Below, piece by piece: positions 24,520 to 34,124 of a stretch of DNA of 64,000 nt. Under the pieces are notes generated by a model. It was not told the origin of the DNA and ran no database searches. It was given only the letters and a program-made list of their open reading frames with translations. Position numbers and translations under genes: made by a program. Every line of letters starts with the position of its first letter. The stretch's first letter is position 1. Source of the stretch: Alphaproteobacteria bacterium AO1-B (lineage in GTDB: Bacteria; Pseudomonadota; Alphaproteobacteria; Rhizobiales; Stappiaceae); NCBI GenBank assembly GCA_001890945.1, contig MLAX01000006.1, positions 62,001 through 126,000 of the forward strand, written 5' to 3'.

Positions 24520-26001
24520 ATGACACAGCTGGACCAGCTACAGGCTAAAATCAGGACCTATCTTAGCAGCCTCAGTCCAAAGGCGATTGAGGCGCTTGTG
24601 CGTAATCTTGAGCGCGCGAAGGCCCAGGCCGATGCCGATCCGCACATTGAGCTGGTGCTCAATTCAGCCCTTGCGATCCTGCGCAAACCATCGACACACC
24701 CCCTCGATACAGAAGGCAATGAACACCGCCGCGGTCAAATCCAGCGCATGTTCTTTACGTCCCTTGACGGGTTCTTGATCGACGAGTTTTTGCCGAACCG
24801 TCAGGAAGGCCGCATCCATCGCGGCATGTTGAACAAGGTTTGGAAATGGCTCGGCCGGGACGTTATGCCGACGGACGTTCAGCTTGTGCTTGAGCAGGCG
24901 GGCAATGCCGCCGTCAGCGGCGAACGGGTTGATGGCTTGGTGCAGGCTCTGAGAACCCGGTCTGCGGACGCGATCGGTGAAGCTTTGAGGCGCGGTGAAA
25001 TAGATGAACGCGAACACCGCCGCATGGGGATCGAGCTTGGCGGTGAGCGCGGCATCTCCGAGCTTCGCGACATTCACAAGGTCTTCTCATCCGAGCGTTG
25101 GCTCATGCCGTTCCTGGAAGCCATGCCAGACCGGATCAACGAACGGCGCTTAAAGCAGGACCAAGATGTCCTGCGCATGGTTGATAAATGTTCGGAGCGT
25201 TTTCCGGACCATCTTCCGCTGGTTGCCGCCGCTCTTGTCGACCGCGCTGACAAGCCTTCAGCATTGTGTGCATTTGCCGGCCGGCTTGCCGGGGATGATG
25301 ATCCGAAGGTGATCGCAGGGTCGCAGTTTGCGCCGTTTGTTGATGTGGTCATGAGCGAGGCCGAACGCCTGAACATCCTCGCGGTGGATCACCGCAACAA
25401 CAATCCCGATCCGGTGGCGTTTTCAAACGCCTTGTCGGACTACAACTCGCTGGTCCGAGGGATTGAACGCGATGTCGATTTAACCGTAACGGGCAAGTGG
25501 CACAGCCGGTTGGCTGACACAAAGCGCAGCATTTCTGATGTTGTCACGCGGGAACTCCACAATGCGCATACGGCAGTACGCCGGGCCCTTCAGGTTCCAA
25601 AACTGGACAATGATGGCAAGTTGATTGTCGACCAAACGGCAATCAACGATGCCGTTCGCGCAGTGCGGGTCGTCAATATGGTGCGCAATGGATCTGAGAC
25701 ATTCGCGGTCAATGATATCAGCAAACGCACCCGCCAGACCGTCGAGCAGACGCTGGAAATTGTGACCAGGTCTTTGATCACCGATCTTGGCAAGGCAAAG
25801 AGCCCGCAACTGGAAGCGCATCAGGCCGCCGCCGATGTTGCAATCATGTTGTCGGAAATCTATTTCGGTGCGGAGTATGCTGGCCAATTGCGGCGCAGCC
25901 GCCATGCGGCCCTTGCAAAGGCCAAGACGCGCGCAGGCGATGACGCCGCTGCCGCGTCGCCTGAACGCCGGTTGATCAAAAAGGCCCTGAAACGGGCTTG
26001 A
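24520..26001 (+). CDS. Uncharacterised 493-aa helical protein
   Basis: A long, mainly alpha-helical, soluble-looking protein with no signal peptide or membrane segment. It has many Arg/Lys/Asp/Glu-rich helices (RLKQDQDVLRMVDKCSERFPDHLP; TKRSISDVVTRELHNAHTAVRRAL) and a Lys/Arg-rich C-terminus. I do not recognise a domain. It lies between the lipoprotein and ccmI; codon use matches its neighbours, so it is an ordinary chromosomal gene, probably conserved in the order. A regulatory or structural role cannot be inferred. The ATG lacks a clear Shine-Dalgarno sequence. Confidence 0.75.
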   Translation: MTQLDQLQAKIRTYLSSLSPKAIEALVRNLERAKAQADADPHIELVLNSALAILRKPSTHPLDTEGNEHRRGQIQRMFFTSLDGFLIDEFLPNRQEGRIHRGMLNKVWKWLGRDVMPTDVQLVLEQAGNAAVSGERVDGLVQALRTRSADAIGEALRRGEIDEREHRRMGIELGGERGISELRDIHKVFSSERWLMPFLEAMPDRINERRLKQDQDVLRMVDKCSERFPDHLPLVAAALVDRADKPSALCAFAGRLAGDDDPKVIAGSQFAPFVDVVMSEAERLNILAVDHRNNNPDPVAFSNALSDYNSLVRGIERDVDLTVTGKWHSRLADTKRSISDVVTRELHNAHTAVRRALQVPKLDNDGKLIVDQTAINDAVRAVRVVNMVRNGSETFAVNDISKRTRQTVEQTLEIVTRSLITDLGKAKSPQLEAHQAAADVAIMLSEIYFGAEYAGQLRRSRHAALAKAKTRAGDDAAAASPERRLIKKALKRA

Positions 26002-26113
26002 TTCTGGAGCTTTGGATGGTGCGTTAAGTCCGGTTCGCAGGTTTTAAACCGCGACCGCCAGTCACACACGCATTTACTTGCATTTCGACACATTCGGTTG
26101 TCTATATGCATCC

Positions 26114-27250
26114 ATGATTTTTTGGATCCTGATCTCAGTTTTGACCGCGCTGGCGGCCCTTTCTGTTCTTGTGCCGCTGACGCGGTCGCGGTCTTCTGTT
26201 GAGGAAGCCGCGGCACAAGCTGACGCAGCTGTTTACAAAGAACAATTGGCAGCAATTGATCGAGACTTGTCGGACGGCCTGATCGACGCAGAGGCCGCTG
26301 AAGCCGCTCGTACCGAAACAGCGCGCCGCTTGCTCTCCGTGCACGACCGGAAGGAAGAGCCGCGCACGGTCACTGTCTCAAAACTGCGGATCAGATCCGT
26401 TCAGGTCATTGCGCTTGTTGCGTTGCCGGCTGCAGCCCTTGGAACATATCTCGCTCTCGGATCGCCTGACTTGCAAGACCAGCCGCTTGCAGCCCGCTTG
26501 TCGGCCCCGGCTGATGAGCAACCGGTCGAACTGCTGGTTGCCCGGGTGGAACGCCACTTGGCGGAAGATCCTGAAGACGGTCAGGGCTGGGCGGTAATCG
26601 CACCGGTCTACATGCGGATGGGCCAGCCGGATTCTGCAGCACGTGCCTACTCCAACGCGATCCGGATCCTTGGTCCAAGACCAGACTGGCTGACGGACAT
26701 GGGTGAAGCCATGACCGTGTCCAATGAGGGTGTCATCACCGAGCTGGCACGAACAGCTTTTCAGCAGGCCGTGGATCTGGAGCCGACAGCAGTGAAGCCC
26801 CGGTTTTTTCTCGCTCTGGCACTGACCCAGGAAGGGAAAACGGATGAGGCCGTCAATGCTTGGCAGAGCCTTCTGGAAGGAGCTGATCCTCAGGCGGCAT
26901 GGGTGCCGGTTGCGCGGCGGGAATTGGCCGGATTGACCGGAGAGACACCAGAACTGCTTCCAGCTCTGCGAGGTCCAAGCCAGGCTGATGTCGAGGCCGC
27001 CGGTGAGATGAGTGATGATGATCGCCAGAAGATGATCACAACCATGGTCCAGGGCCTTGCTGCACGGATTGATGCCAATGGCGGAACTGTTGCAGAATGG
27101 GGCCAGTTGATGCGCGCTTACATGGTCCTAGGTAAACGGGACGAAGCGTTCGACACCTATCGGCGCGCTGAAAAAGTTTTCGCGGAAAGACCAGCCGAAT
27201 TGGCCAGGATCAAAGACGCAGCAGTCACTCTGGGGTTGAGTGGGTCATAG
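26114..27250 (+). CDS. ccmI: Cytochrome c maturation protein CcmI (CycH)
   Basis: A 378-aa apocytochrome c chaperone. Residues 1-20 (MIFWILISVLTALAALSVLV) are the first membrane segment, then a cytoplasmic leucine-zipper-like part (YKEQLAAIDRDLSDGLIDAEAAEAARTETARRLL), a second membrane segment near residues 95-115, and a periplasmic TPR domain. The ATG at 26114 is chosen because it begins the first membrane segment. It leads the ccmI-ccmE-ccmF-ccmH operon that attaches haem to c-type cytochromes. Confidence 0.92.
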   Translation: MIFWILISVLTALAALSVLVPLTRSRSSVEEAAAQADAAVYKEQLAAIDRDLSDGLIDAEAAEAARTETARRLLSVHDRKEEPRTVTVSKLRIRSVQVIALVALPAAALGTYLALGSPDLQDQPLAARLSAPADEQPVELLVARVERHLAEDPEDGQGWAVIAPVYMRMGQPDSAARAYSNAIRILGPRPDWLTDMGEAMTVSNEGVITELARTAFQQAVDLEPTAVKPRFFLALALTQEGKTDEAVNAWQSLLEGADPQAAWVPVARRELAGLTGETPELLPALRGPSQADVEAAGEMSDDDRQKMITTMVQGLAARIDANGGTVAEWGQLMRAYMVLGKRDEAFDTYRRAEKVFAERPAELARIKDAAVTLGLSGS

Positions 27251-27313
27251 AGACAGCGGCAAGGTCCTATAGGGGCAGGATCTTGCGGGCAGGCAACGTT
27301 AGACGGAACTAAA

Positions 27314-27763
27314 ATGACTCGGAAACAACGGCGTTTGACACTGATCGGATCCGCGGGGGCCGTTCTGGCTGTCGCACTTGGATTGATCCTGTTCGCGCTG
27401 AATGATCAGATTGTTTTCTTTCAAAGCCCAAGCGATATCGCGAGCCAGCAAATTCCTGAAGGACAGAGAATTCGTCTTGGCGGGCTGGTTGAAGACGGGT
27501 CTGTCGAGCGCTCTGATGACGCAAACGTGAAGTTCCGCGTGACCGATACCGCGCATTCTGTGGCGGTGACTTATCAGGGCATTCTTCCGGATCTGTTTCG
27601 TGAGGGGCAGGGCGTCGTGACCGAAGGCGTTTTGACGCCAGACGGGGTTTTCGTTGCCGACAGCGTGCTGGCCAAGCACGATGAGAACTATATGCCCAAG
27701 GAAGTGGCGGAAGCTCTGAAAGGTCAGGGCCATTGGCAGGGCGGAGAGGGCGCTGCCAACTAA
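27314..27763 (+). CDS. ccmE: Haem chaperone CcmE (CycJ)
   Basis: A 149-aa periplasmic haem carrier anchored by an N-terminal membrane segment (residues about 8-30). The OB-fold core includes RIRLGGLVEDGSV, VKFRVTDTAHSVAVTYQGILPDLFREGQGVV, and the haem-binding His is in the VLAKHDENYMP motif, the standard HxxxY form (His131 region). It receives haem from CcmC and hands it to CcmF. It sits 64 bases before ccmF. Confidence 0.95.
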   Translation: MTRKQRRLTLIGSAGAVLAVALGLILFALNDQIVFFQSPSDIASQQIPEGQRIRLGGLVEDGSVERSDDANVKFRVTDTAHSVAVTYQGILPDLFREGQGVVTEGVLTPDGVFVADSVLAKHDENYMPKEVAEALKGQGHWQGGEGAAN

Positions 27764-27827
27764 TGCTGTCAGGCGCTCAGCCTATGACGCATCCAAAGAC
27801 ATAACCTGAGGGACGGGACGCAGGACA

Positions 27828-29816
27828 ATGTTGGTCGAACTCGGACACTACGCTCTGGTATTGGCGTTTGCTTTGACACTGGTTGTGTCGGTGGTGCCGT
27901 TATGGGGCGCGTTGAAAGGCGATGGCCGCCTGATGGCGGTCGCGACACCGGTCTCAGTGACCGTCTTCTTTCTCGTGCTTGTTTCGTTTGCGGTTTTGAC
28001 CGTGGCGTATGTTGCTTCGGATTTTTCCGTCGTGAACGTTTATGAGAACTCGCACTCGGCAAAACCGCTTCTCTTCAAGATCACCGGTGTCTGGGGCAAT
28101 CATGAAGGCTCCATGCTGCTCTGGGTGCTGATCCTGGTCTTCTTCGGAGCTCTGGTCGGAGTGTTTGGCAGCAATCTTCCGGATGACCTCAGAGCCACCA
28201 CGTTGGCTGTTCAGGGCTGGATTTCCGCTGGGTTCCTGCTGTTCATGCTGGCAACGTCCAACCCGTTCAACCGGTATGAAAATCCGCCGATCGAAGGCAA
28301 TGACCTCAACCCGATTCTGCAGGACATCGGATTGGCGATCCACCCGCCGTTGCTCTACGTCGGGTATGTCGGTTTCTCAATCACCTTCTCCTTCGCTGTC
28401 GCTGCGCTCATTCTGGGGCGCACAGATGCGGCCTGGGCCCGCTGGGTCCGTCCGTGGACACTTCTGGCCTGGAGCTTCTTGACGCTCGGCATCGCGATGG
28501 GATCCTACTGGGCTTACTACGAGCTCGGCTGGGGTGGCTGGTGGTTCTGGGATCCGGTTGAAAACGCATCTTTCATGCCATGGCTTGCCGGAACAGCGCT
28601 GCTCCACTCCGCGATCGTTATGGAAAAACGGGAAGCGTTGAAGGTATGGACGGTGCTCCTGGCGATCTTCACCTTCTCGCTGTCGCTGCTTGGGGCCTTC
28701 CTGGTCCGCTCGGGCGTTTTGACCTCGGTGCACGCATTCGCCACCGATCCGTCGCGCGGCGTCTTTATTCTTGGGCTTCTGTGCCTCTTCATCGGCGGCT
28801 CGCTATCTCTCTTTGCGTGGCGTGCGCCGATGCTGAAACAGGGCGGCTTGTTTGCCCCGATTAGCCGGGAGGGCGGGTTGGTTCTCAACAATCTCTTCCT
28901 GACAGCGGCCACTGCCGCTGTTCTGGTCGGTACGCTCTATCCGCTGGTTCTGGACGCAATCACCGGCGAAATGATTTCGGTCGGTGAACCGTTCTTCAAT
29001 CTGACCTTCGGACCTTTGATGGTGCCGCTCTTGATGGCTGTTCCGTTCGGTCCGATCCTAGCCTGGAAACGGGGGGACCTTCTGGCAGCGTCCCAGCGGC
29101 TTTATGCGGCGTTCGGACTTGCGTTGCTGATGACCCTCTTCACCTTCTGGCTCTGGGGCATGGAGCGGGTGCTTGCCCCTCTCGGTGTTGGACTGGCGGT
29201 CTGGGTGATGGCCGGGGCAATTTCCGAAATCGTCACACGGGTCAAGTTCTTCGAAATTGGTCCGAAGCGCGGGTTTGCACGTCTTTACGGTCTTCCGGGC
29301 TCGGCCTGGGGAACTGCCACCGCCCACTTCGGCATCGGCGTCACCGTGCTTGGCATTGTGACATCGTCTGCGTTCCAGGAAGAGCAGGTCCGGACAATGC
29401 GCCCCGGCGATACGGTGAACGTGTCGGGATATGAGCTGACGTTTGACGGCGCGGTGCCCCGCCGCGGGCCGAACTTTGTTGAGGAAGTCGGTCACTTCAC
29501 AGTTCGTGAAGGTGGTGCCTTCGTCGCCGAAATGGAGCCCTCCAAGCGGGTATATACCGCGCGCCAGATGCCGACCACCGAAGCGGCAATCCATACGATT
29601 GGATTTTCGCAGGTCTATGTCTCTCTTGGGGAACGGCGGAATGATGGCGCGGTGGATGTCCGGGCCTATTACAAGCCGCTGATCACGCTGATCTGGATCG
29701 GCTGTGTAATCATGGCACTCGGCGCAGCCTTCTCCATGGCGGACCGCCGCTTGCGGGTCGGGGCTCCGAAACCGGCTGCCAAACGCAAACAACCTGCCAG
29801 CGTTCCGGCGGAATAG
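27828..29816 (+). CDS. ccmF: Haem lyase subunit CcmF (CycK)
   Basis: A 662-aa polytopic membrane protein with about 15 membrane segments. The tryptophan-rich WWD motif is visible as GWGGWWFWDPVENASFMPWL, and conserved His residues occur in HSAIVMEKR and LFKITGVWGNHEGSMLLW-type positions. Together with CcmH and CcmI it ligates haem to apocytochrome CxxCH sites. Length is typical. It lies 13 bases before ccmH. Confidence 0.96.
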   Translation: MLVELGHYALVLAFALTLVVSVVPLWGALKGDGRLMAVATPVSVTVFFLVLVSFAVLTVAYVASDFSVVNVYENSHSAKPLLFKITGVWGNHEGSMLLWVLILVFFGALVGVFGSNLPDDLRATTLAVQGWISAGFLLFMLATSNPFNRYENPPIEGNDLNPILQDIGLAIHPPLLYVGYVGFSITFSFAVAALILGRTDAAWARWVRPWTLLAWSFLTLGIAMGSYWAYYELGWGGWWFWDPVENASFMPWLAGTALLHSAIVMEKREALKVWTVLLAIFTFSLSLLGAFLVRSGVLTSVHAFATDPSRGVFILGLLCLFIGGSLSLFAWRAPMLKQGGLFAPISREGGLVLNNLFLTAATAAVLVGTLYPLVLDAITGEMISVGEPFFNLTFGPLMVPLLMAVPFGPILAWKRGDLLAASQRLYAAFGLALLMTLFTFWLWGMERVLAPLGVGLAVWVMAGAISEIVTRVKFFEIGPKRGFARLYGLPGSAWGTATAHFGIGVTVLGIVTSSAFQEEQVRTMRPGDTVNVSGYELTFDGAVPRRGPNFVEEVGHFTVREGGAFVAEMEPSKRVYTARQMPTTEAAIHTIGFSQVYVSLGERRNDGAVDVRAYYKPLITLIWIGCVIMALGAAFSMADRRLRVGAPKPAAKRKQPASVPAE

Positions 29817-29829
29817 GAGACTGCTCTCA

Positions 29830-30321
29830 ATGAAACGGCTCCTTGCGTGTCTTTCGCTGGTCTTGTGTGTCCTGTCTGGGCCTGCGCTTGCCATCTCACC
29901 GGATGAAATCCTGGAAGATCCAGCCCTGGAAACACGGGCCCGGGCTTTGTCGGCCGAGCTGCGCTGCATGGTCTGTCAGAACCAGTCGATCGATGACAGC
30001 GACGCGCCGCTCGCCAAGGACCTGCGAGTTCTGGTGCGCGAGCGTCTGGTGGCTGGGGACTCAGACGCGCAGGTAATCGATTTTCTGGTCGACCGGTATG
30101 GCGAGTTTGTTCTTTTGAAGCCGCGATTTGCCTGGCACACGTTCTTTTTGTGGGCCGCTGGCCCTCTTGCGCTGATTGCCGGTATTGTCGCCATCGTGAT
30201 CACGCTGCGCCGCAGACAAACAACAGCTGCTGCGGTGGGAGTAAACCAGCCGGTGCCGAAATTGTCGGAAGAAGAAGAAAAGCGCCTGAAAGCGCTGCTG
30301 TCTTCAAAAGACCAGAATTGA
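29830..30321 (+). CDS. ccmH: Cytochrome c maturation thioreductase CcmH (CycL)
   Basis: A 163-aa membrane-anchored thiol reductase. It has a signal peptide (residues 1-21), the redox motif LRCMVCQNQSIDDSDA (Cys-x-x-Cys), the DLRVLVRERL and VDRYGEFVLLKPRF motifs, and a C-terminal membrane segment near residues 105-125. It reduces apocytochrome Cys residues before haem attachment. An AGGAG site precedes the ATG. It ends the ccm operon. Confidence 0.95.
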   Translation: MKRLLACLSLVLCVLSGPALAISPDEILEDPALETRARALSAELRCMVCQNQSIDDSDAPLAKDLRVLVRERLVAGDSDAQVIDFLVDRYGEFVLLKPRFAWHTFFLWAAGPLALIAGIVAIVITLRRRQTTAAAVGVNQPVPKLSEEEEKRLKALLSSKDQN

Positions 30322-30448
30322 TCCGAACGGCATTCGCTCAGATCATCTTGTGTGAACGCACTGGTCACGGCCTTGACACCAAGGCGTGACTTGTTTGCCA
30401 TTAAGCTCTCCTTACCTGTGCAGGGAAACAAGACTGGAGGGCCGGGCG

Positions 30449-31684
30449 TTGGCACAACAAGCACAAAAACTGGAATTTGAAGGATCGCAGGGCGCACACC
30501 TTGCTGCGCGGCTGGATCTGCCGGCCGGGCCCATCCGCGCCTTTGCGCTGTTCGCCCATTGCTTCACCTGTTCCAAGGACATCGCTGCCGCACGGCACAT
30601 CGCTGGCGCTTTGAGCGCAGAAGGCGTTGCTGTTTTGCGGTTCGACTTTACCGGACTTGGCGGCAGCGGCGGCGATTTTTCCTCAACAGGGTTTTCCTCC
30701 AATGTCGAAGACTTGAAGGTCGCGGCGGATTTCCTGCGCAAGAATTATGAAGCGCCGCAGCTTCTGATCGGCCACTCGCTTGGCGGTGCGGCCGTTCTGT
30801 CTGTCGCCAAAGACATCCCCGAAGTGCGGGCGGTCGTCACGATTGGTGCGCCATCGGAAGCCGGTCATGTCGTGCATAATTTTGCTCATGCGATCGATGA
30901 TATTAAGGAGCAGGGCGCCCTGGAGGTTGATCTTGCCGGTCGGCCCTTCACGATCCGGCGCGAGTTTCTGGCGGACCTGGAACGCCAAGCGGTGCTCTCA
31001 CACACTGCAGAACTCGGAAAAGCACTTCTGGTCATGCATGCGCCGTTGGACGAAACGGTCGGCATCGACAATGCCAGCGAAATCTTTCTCGCCGCCAAAC
31101 ACCCGAAAAGTTTTGTGTCGCTGGACAAGGCCGATCACCTGCTGTCCCGCAGTCAGGATGCGGAATACGCGGCAAAAGTCATTGCCGGATGGTCCAGCGG
31201 CTATTTGGATCCGATTGTTGAACCGGACGCCAGCGCTAGAGGCGACGGCGTGGAAGTCATCGAAACCGGTCAGGGCAAGTTTCAGGCGCTCGTCGCCAGT
31301 GGACATCACCGGCTGATCGCCGATGAACCGGAAAGCTTTGGCGGCTTTGACAGCGGCCCGTCGCCCTATGGTTATCTCTCCGCGGCGCTGGGAGCGTGCA
31401 CGGTCATGACGCTGCGCATGTATGCCGATCGGAAGGGGCTGGACATCGACCGGATCGGGACGACGGTGCTGCATGACAAGGTCCATGCAGCGGAGTGCGA
31501 GGACTGTTCGGAAAAACAGAAGACCCGCGGTGGCAAAATTGACCGTTTTGAGCGGTTGATCACGCTGGAGGGCGATCTCGATGCAGCAACCCGGACACGG
31601 CTGCTCGAAATCGCGGACAAGTGCCCCGTTCACAGGACGCTGGAATCCGGGGCAGCTGTCGTCACCCGTGAAGTCGAAACCTGA
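30449..31684 (+). CDS. Bifunctional alpha/beta hydrolase-OsmC family protein
   Basis: A 411-aa fusion. Residues about 1-250 are an alpha/beta hydrolase with nucleophile Ser in GHSLGGAAVL, an early FAHCFTCSKD oxyanion segment and a C-terminal KADHLLS catalytic His. Residues about 270-410 are an OsmC/Ohr-like domain with peroxidatic-type Cys (AALGACTVMTLRMYADRK and DKCPVHRTLE). OsmC domains reduce organic peroxides. I chose TTG at 30449 because a TGGAGG site lies 8 bases upstream. It ends 22 bases from a convergent DUF2336 gene. Confidence 0.88.
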   Translation: MAQQAQKLEFEGSQGAHLAARLDLPAGPIRAFALFAHCFTCSKDIAAARHIAGALSAEGVAVLRFDFTGLGGSGGDFSSTGFSSNVEDLKVAADFLRKNYEAPQLLIGHSLGGAAVLSVAKDIPEVRAVVTIGAPSEAGHVVHNFAHAIDDIKEQGALEVDLAGRPFTIRREFLADLERQAVLSHTAELGKALLVMHAPLDETVGIDNASEIFLAAKHPKSFVSLDKADHLLSRSQDAEYAAKVIAGWSSGYLDPIVEPDASARGDGVEVIETGQGKFQALVASGHHRLIADEPESFGGFDSGPSPYGYLSAALGACTVMTLRMYADRKGLDIDRIGTTVLHDKVHAAECEDCSEKQKTRGGKIDRFERLITLEGDLDAATRTRLLEIADKCPVHRTLESGAAVVTREVET

Positions 31685-31705
31685 GCGCTGCTATGTCATT
31701 TCAAG

Positions 31706-32785
31706 TTACGCCGCTTCATCGCTAAGCGTGGCCAGCCGGATTTTCATAAACGACAACAAGCGACGGGCGTCGCGCGATGACAGCGTTTGATAATCTGCAA
31801 CCCAGTTGTCGACAGTGGTTGCCGGTTGTTTGTTTTGAACCGTCCTGGCTTTCGACACTGCCCTGTACTCGGCCTCAGTCAGATCAAGCGCCTTGCAAAG
31901 AACAGCTGCGCCGGCGGCGTCGTAGCGCAGAAGCATGTTCGTCACATATTTCTGCTCAAGCCCGGCTATTTCGGAAACAAGGAAACAGATCTCGAACAGA
32001 TTGTTGGACAAGGCCAGTTGAGTGATTGCCTTGCCCAACGTCAATTCCTCGTCCCGGATGTCCTTTAGCATGACCTTGGCGTTGATCCGCGATGCCTTGC
32101 GCTGAAGTGTTGTTGCAGTGACTGCCCGGCTGGCTTTCTGGAAGAGCTCGTGGACAAGCTCCTCGTTCTGATGACGCAAGGCGTGAATGGCGTCTTGTTG
32201 TTTTGGTGGCATGTGGCTGATGAGTTTTTCCAAATCAGCTTCCGTGATGTCTGATCGTTCAATCATGGAATCCCGGATGGTCTCATCGCTCTCGGCCAGT
32301 TTGACGAGGATACGGGCCCCCCACTTTGAAATCTCTGCACCAGAGTTGGCGGCAACGGATCGTTTGACTGGCTGCTCTCCGCGTTCCAGCAAAACATCCG
32401 TTACGTTGGACTCAAGATGGTGCCTTTGAGAGATCGCCAACAAATGATCTTGGCTCATGGTCTTGGCGAGCTTGAGAATATCGTCGGTCTGAAGGGCCGC
32501 TGATGTCGTAAGCATGGGCCGGGCAATGTCGATCTTCTCCCGTGCAAGCGATACCGCCAACCCGCGCGAGGCCTTGCGGACGGGTGCCAGCTTTTCTGAG
32601 ATCTTTTTCTTCTGCTGCTGCTCCATCAACGGCAGCATATTTTCCAGCAGGAGATTGAAAAGGGCGATCTCTTCGACCTGATAGCTGTCGGCGCCTTTGA
32701 TAAAGAGCTCGGTAACATGATGAGCGAGCTTGTGTCGTTTTTCAGGTGTGGTGTTGTTGGCAAGTTCAATAAGTTTTTCAAGCAT
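31706..32785 (-). CDS. DUF2336 family protein, copy 1
   Basis: A 359-aa helical protein of the DUF2336 type, made of HEAT-like helical pairs (EKRHKLAHHVTELFI, DDILKLAKTMSQDHLLAISQR, LVKLAESDETIRDSMIER, DARRLLSFMKIRLATL). No signal peptide or membrane segment is seen. DUF2336 is common in Alphaproteobacteria and its role is not established. It resembles the next gene at 33001-34002 in order and in end (DARRLL and LMKIKL/FMKIRL), so the pair is a tandem duplication. Confidence 0.85.
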   Translation of the reverse strand: MLEKLIELANNTTPEKRHKLAHHVTELFIKGADSYQVEEIALFNLLLENMLPLMEQQQKKKISEKLAPVRKASRGLAVSLAREKIDIARPMLTTSAALQTDDILKLAKTMSQDHLLAISQRHHLESNVTDVLLERGEQPVKRSVAANSGAEISKWGARILVKLAESDETIRDSMIERSDITEADLEKLISHMPPKQQDAIHALRHQNEELVHELFQKASRAVTATTLQRKASRINAKVMLKDIRDEELTLGKAITQLALSNNLFEICFLVSEIAGLEQKYVTNMLLRYDAAGAAVLCKALDLTEAEYRAVSKARTVQNKQPATTVDNWVADYQTLSSRDARRLLSFMKIRLATLSDEAA

Positions 32786-33000
32786 TGGGTGCGTGCCTAC
32801 TGTGGGAGTAGGATAAATACCGTGCCGTGAGTTTATAGAACGCTAAAGCGTCTAAGTAATCGTGAGTGTTGATGGCTTAATTATAAATAACATTGAAAAT
32901 AATTACGATCATCTATTGCTTGCGATCAAGTGGTAGAACCTAACCGTTCGGGCCCGGCTAATATAGATGCTCTGCAAAGGGAGACAGGAACTGAAGCAGG

Positions 33001-34002
33001 TCAGGCAGCTTCTGCGCGTTCGGTTGCCTTGAGCTTGATTTTCATCAGGTTCAACAGCCGACGGGCGTCGGTATCATCCAGCATGTGGTAGTTTGTCAGC
33101 CATTTGCTGCCGGTGCTCTCCGGAAACTTCAGGTGCTTGCAACGCTCCTTGCAGATTGCTTGGAACTCCTTGGCACCAAGGCCCGTTGCCCGGCAGATAG
33201 TCGCAATCCCGGTGCTGTCAAACCGGACCATCAGGTTGTGGACATACTTCATCTGCATGCCGGAGAAGAAGGAAAGCAGGGCTACCACATCAAAGAGATT
33301 GTGTTCCACACTGCACTGGTAGACAGCCTTGTTGAGCGTGGTCTTGCCCATCTTGATGCCCATGACCCAGGCTTTCGGGCTGATTTTGGACGGACGGCGC
33401 TGCAGTTCGCTGCCAGCGGCGATTTCACCATCATCCTTGAAGAGGTCTTCCAAAAGCTCTTCGTTGGACTTGCGCAGGTGGCGGATCCGGTCGCCCATCT
33501 GTTTGGGCATGTCTTTGACCAGCGCCTCAAACTCCGGCATCTCAATCTCTGCGCCAAGATTGCAGGCAACGGTTTGCTTGACGTCCTTGTCTCCACGCGA
33601 AATCAGGATCTTGGTCACGTCTTTGCTGACGTGGTCGCGTTTGGCGAGCGCGAGGAGAAAGTCCTGGCCCTTTGTTTGGGCCAGTTTGACGATATCTGCT
33701 TCGGACAGCGAGGTGGAGCGCTCCAGAACCGCCTGGGCGATCGGAATTTCCTCGTTCGCAAGGGCTGCAGCAAGGGTTGAGGACATGGCAGAGACGTCTG
33801 CCAGCTTGTCCGACATCTCTTGCTTGGCTTCATCGCCAAGAGACGTATAAACACCTTCCAGCATGGAATTCAGCAACTTGGTCTCTTCGGAGGTGGTGGT
33901 AGCATCATCACGCGCTGCGAGCAGCCCGGTCATGTGAGCTGCCAACTCGTGCTTTTTCTGCGAGGAGCTTGCCTTTGCAAGTTTAAGAAGCGAATCGTCC
34001 AT
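33001..34002 (-). CDS. DUF2336 family protein, copy 2
   Basis: A 333-aa paralogue of the gene at 31706-32785. Helical repeats include KKHELAAHMTGLLAARD, EADIVKLAQTKGQDFLLALAKRDHVSKDVTKILISRGD and the C-terminal TDARRLLNLMKIKLKATE. The ATG at 34002 is chosen because a GGTAGGA site lies 6 bases upstream; a further in-frame ATG at 34023 lacks one. The two genes lie head to tail with a 215-base AT-rich gap, so each probably has its own promoter. Role unknown. Confidence 0.85.
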   Translation of the reverse strand: MDDSLLKLAKASSSQKKHELAAHMTGLLAARDDATTTSEETKLLNSMLEGVYTSLGDEAKQEMSDKLADVSAMSSTLAAALANEEIPIAQAVLERSTSLSEADIVKLAQTKGQDFLLALAKRDHVSKDVTKILISRGDKDVKQTVACNLGAEIEMPEFEALVKDMPKQMGDRIRHLRKSNEELLEDLFKDDGEIAAGSELQRRPSKISPKAWVMGIKMGKTTLNKAVYQCSVEHNLFDVVALLSFFSGMQMKYVHNLMVRFDSTGIATICRATGLGAKEFQAICKERCKHLKFPESTGSKWLTNYHMLDDTDARRLLNLMKIKLKATERAEAA

Positions 34003-34124
34003 AACAAATCCTACCAACAGCAAATATTGCTGGAAGTTGTAAAAAAAGATCTAAGCAAGGCATTCCGCAAGGGCAGATGTGCGGGCTGCTTGACCGCGGA
34101 GAGCGGATGCGCGATGGGAACGTT

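Noticed and set aside
24483..24548. 21-codon mini-gene before the 493-aa gene, possible leader peptide
   Set aside because: No ribosome site and no attenuation structure visible.
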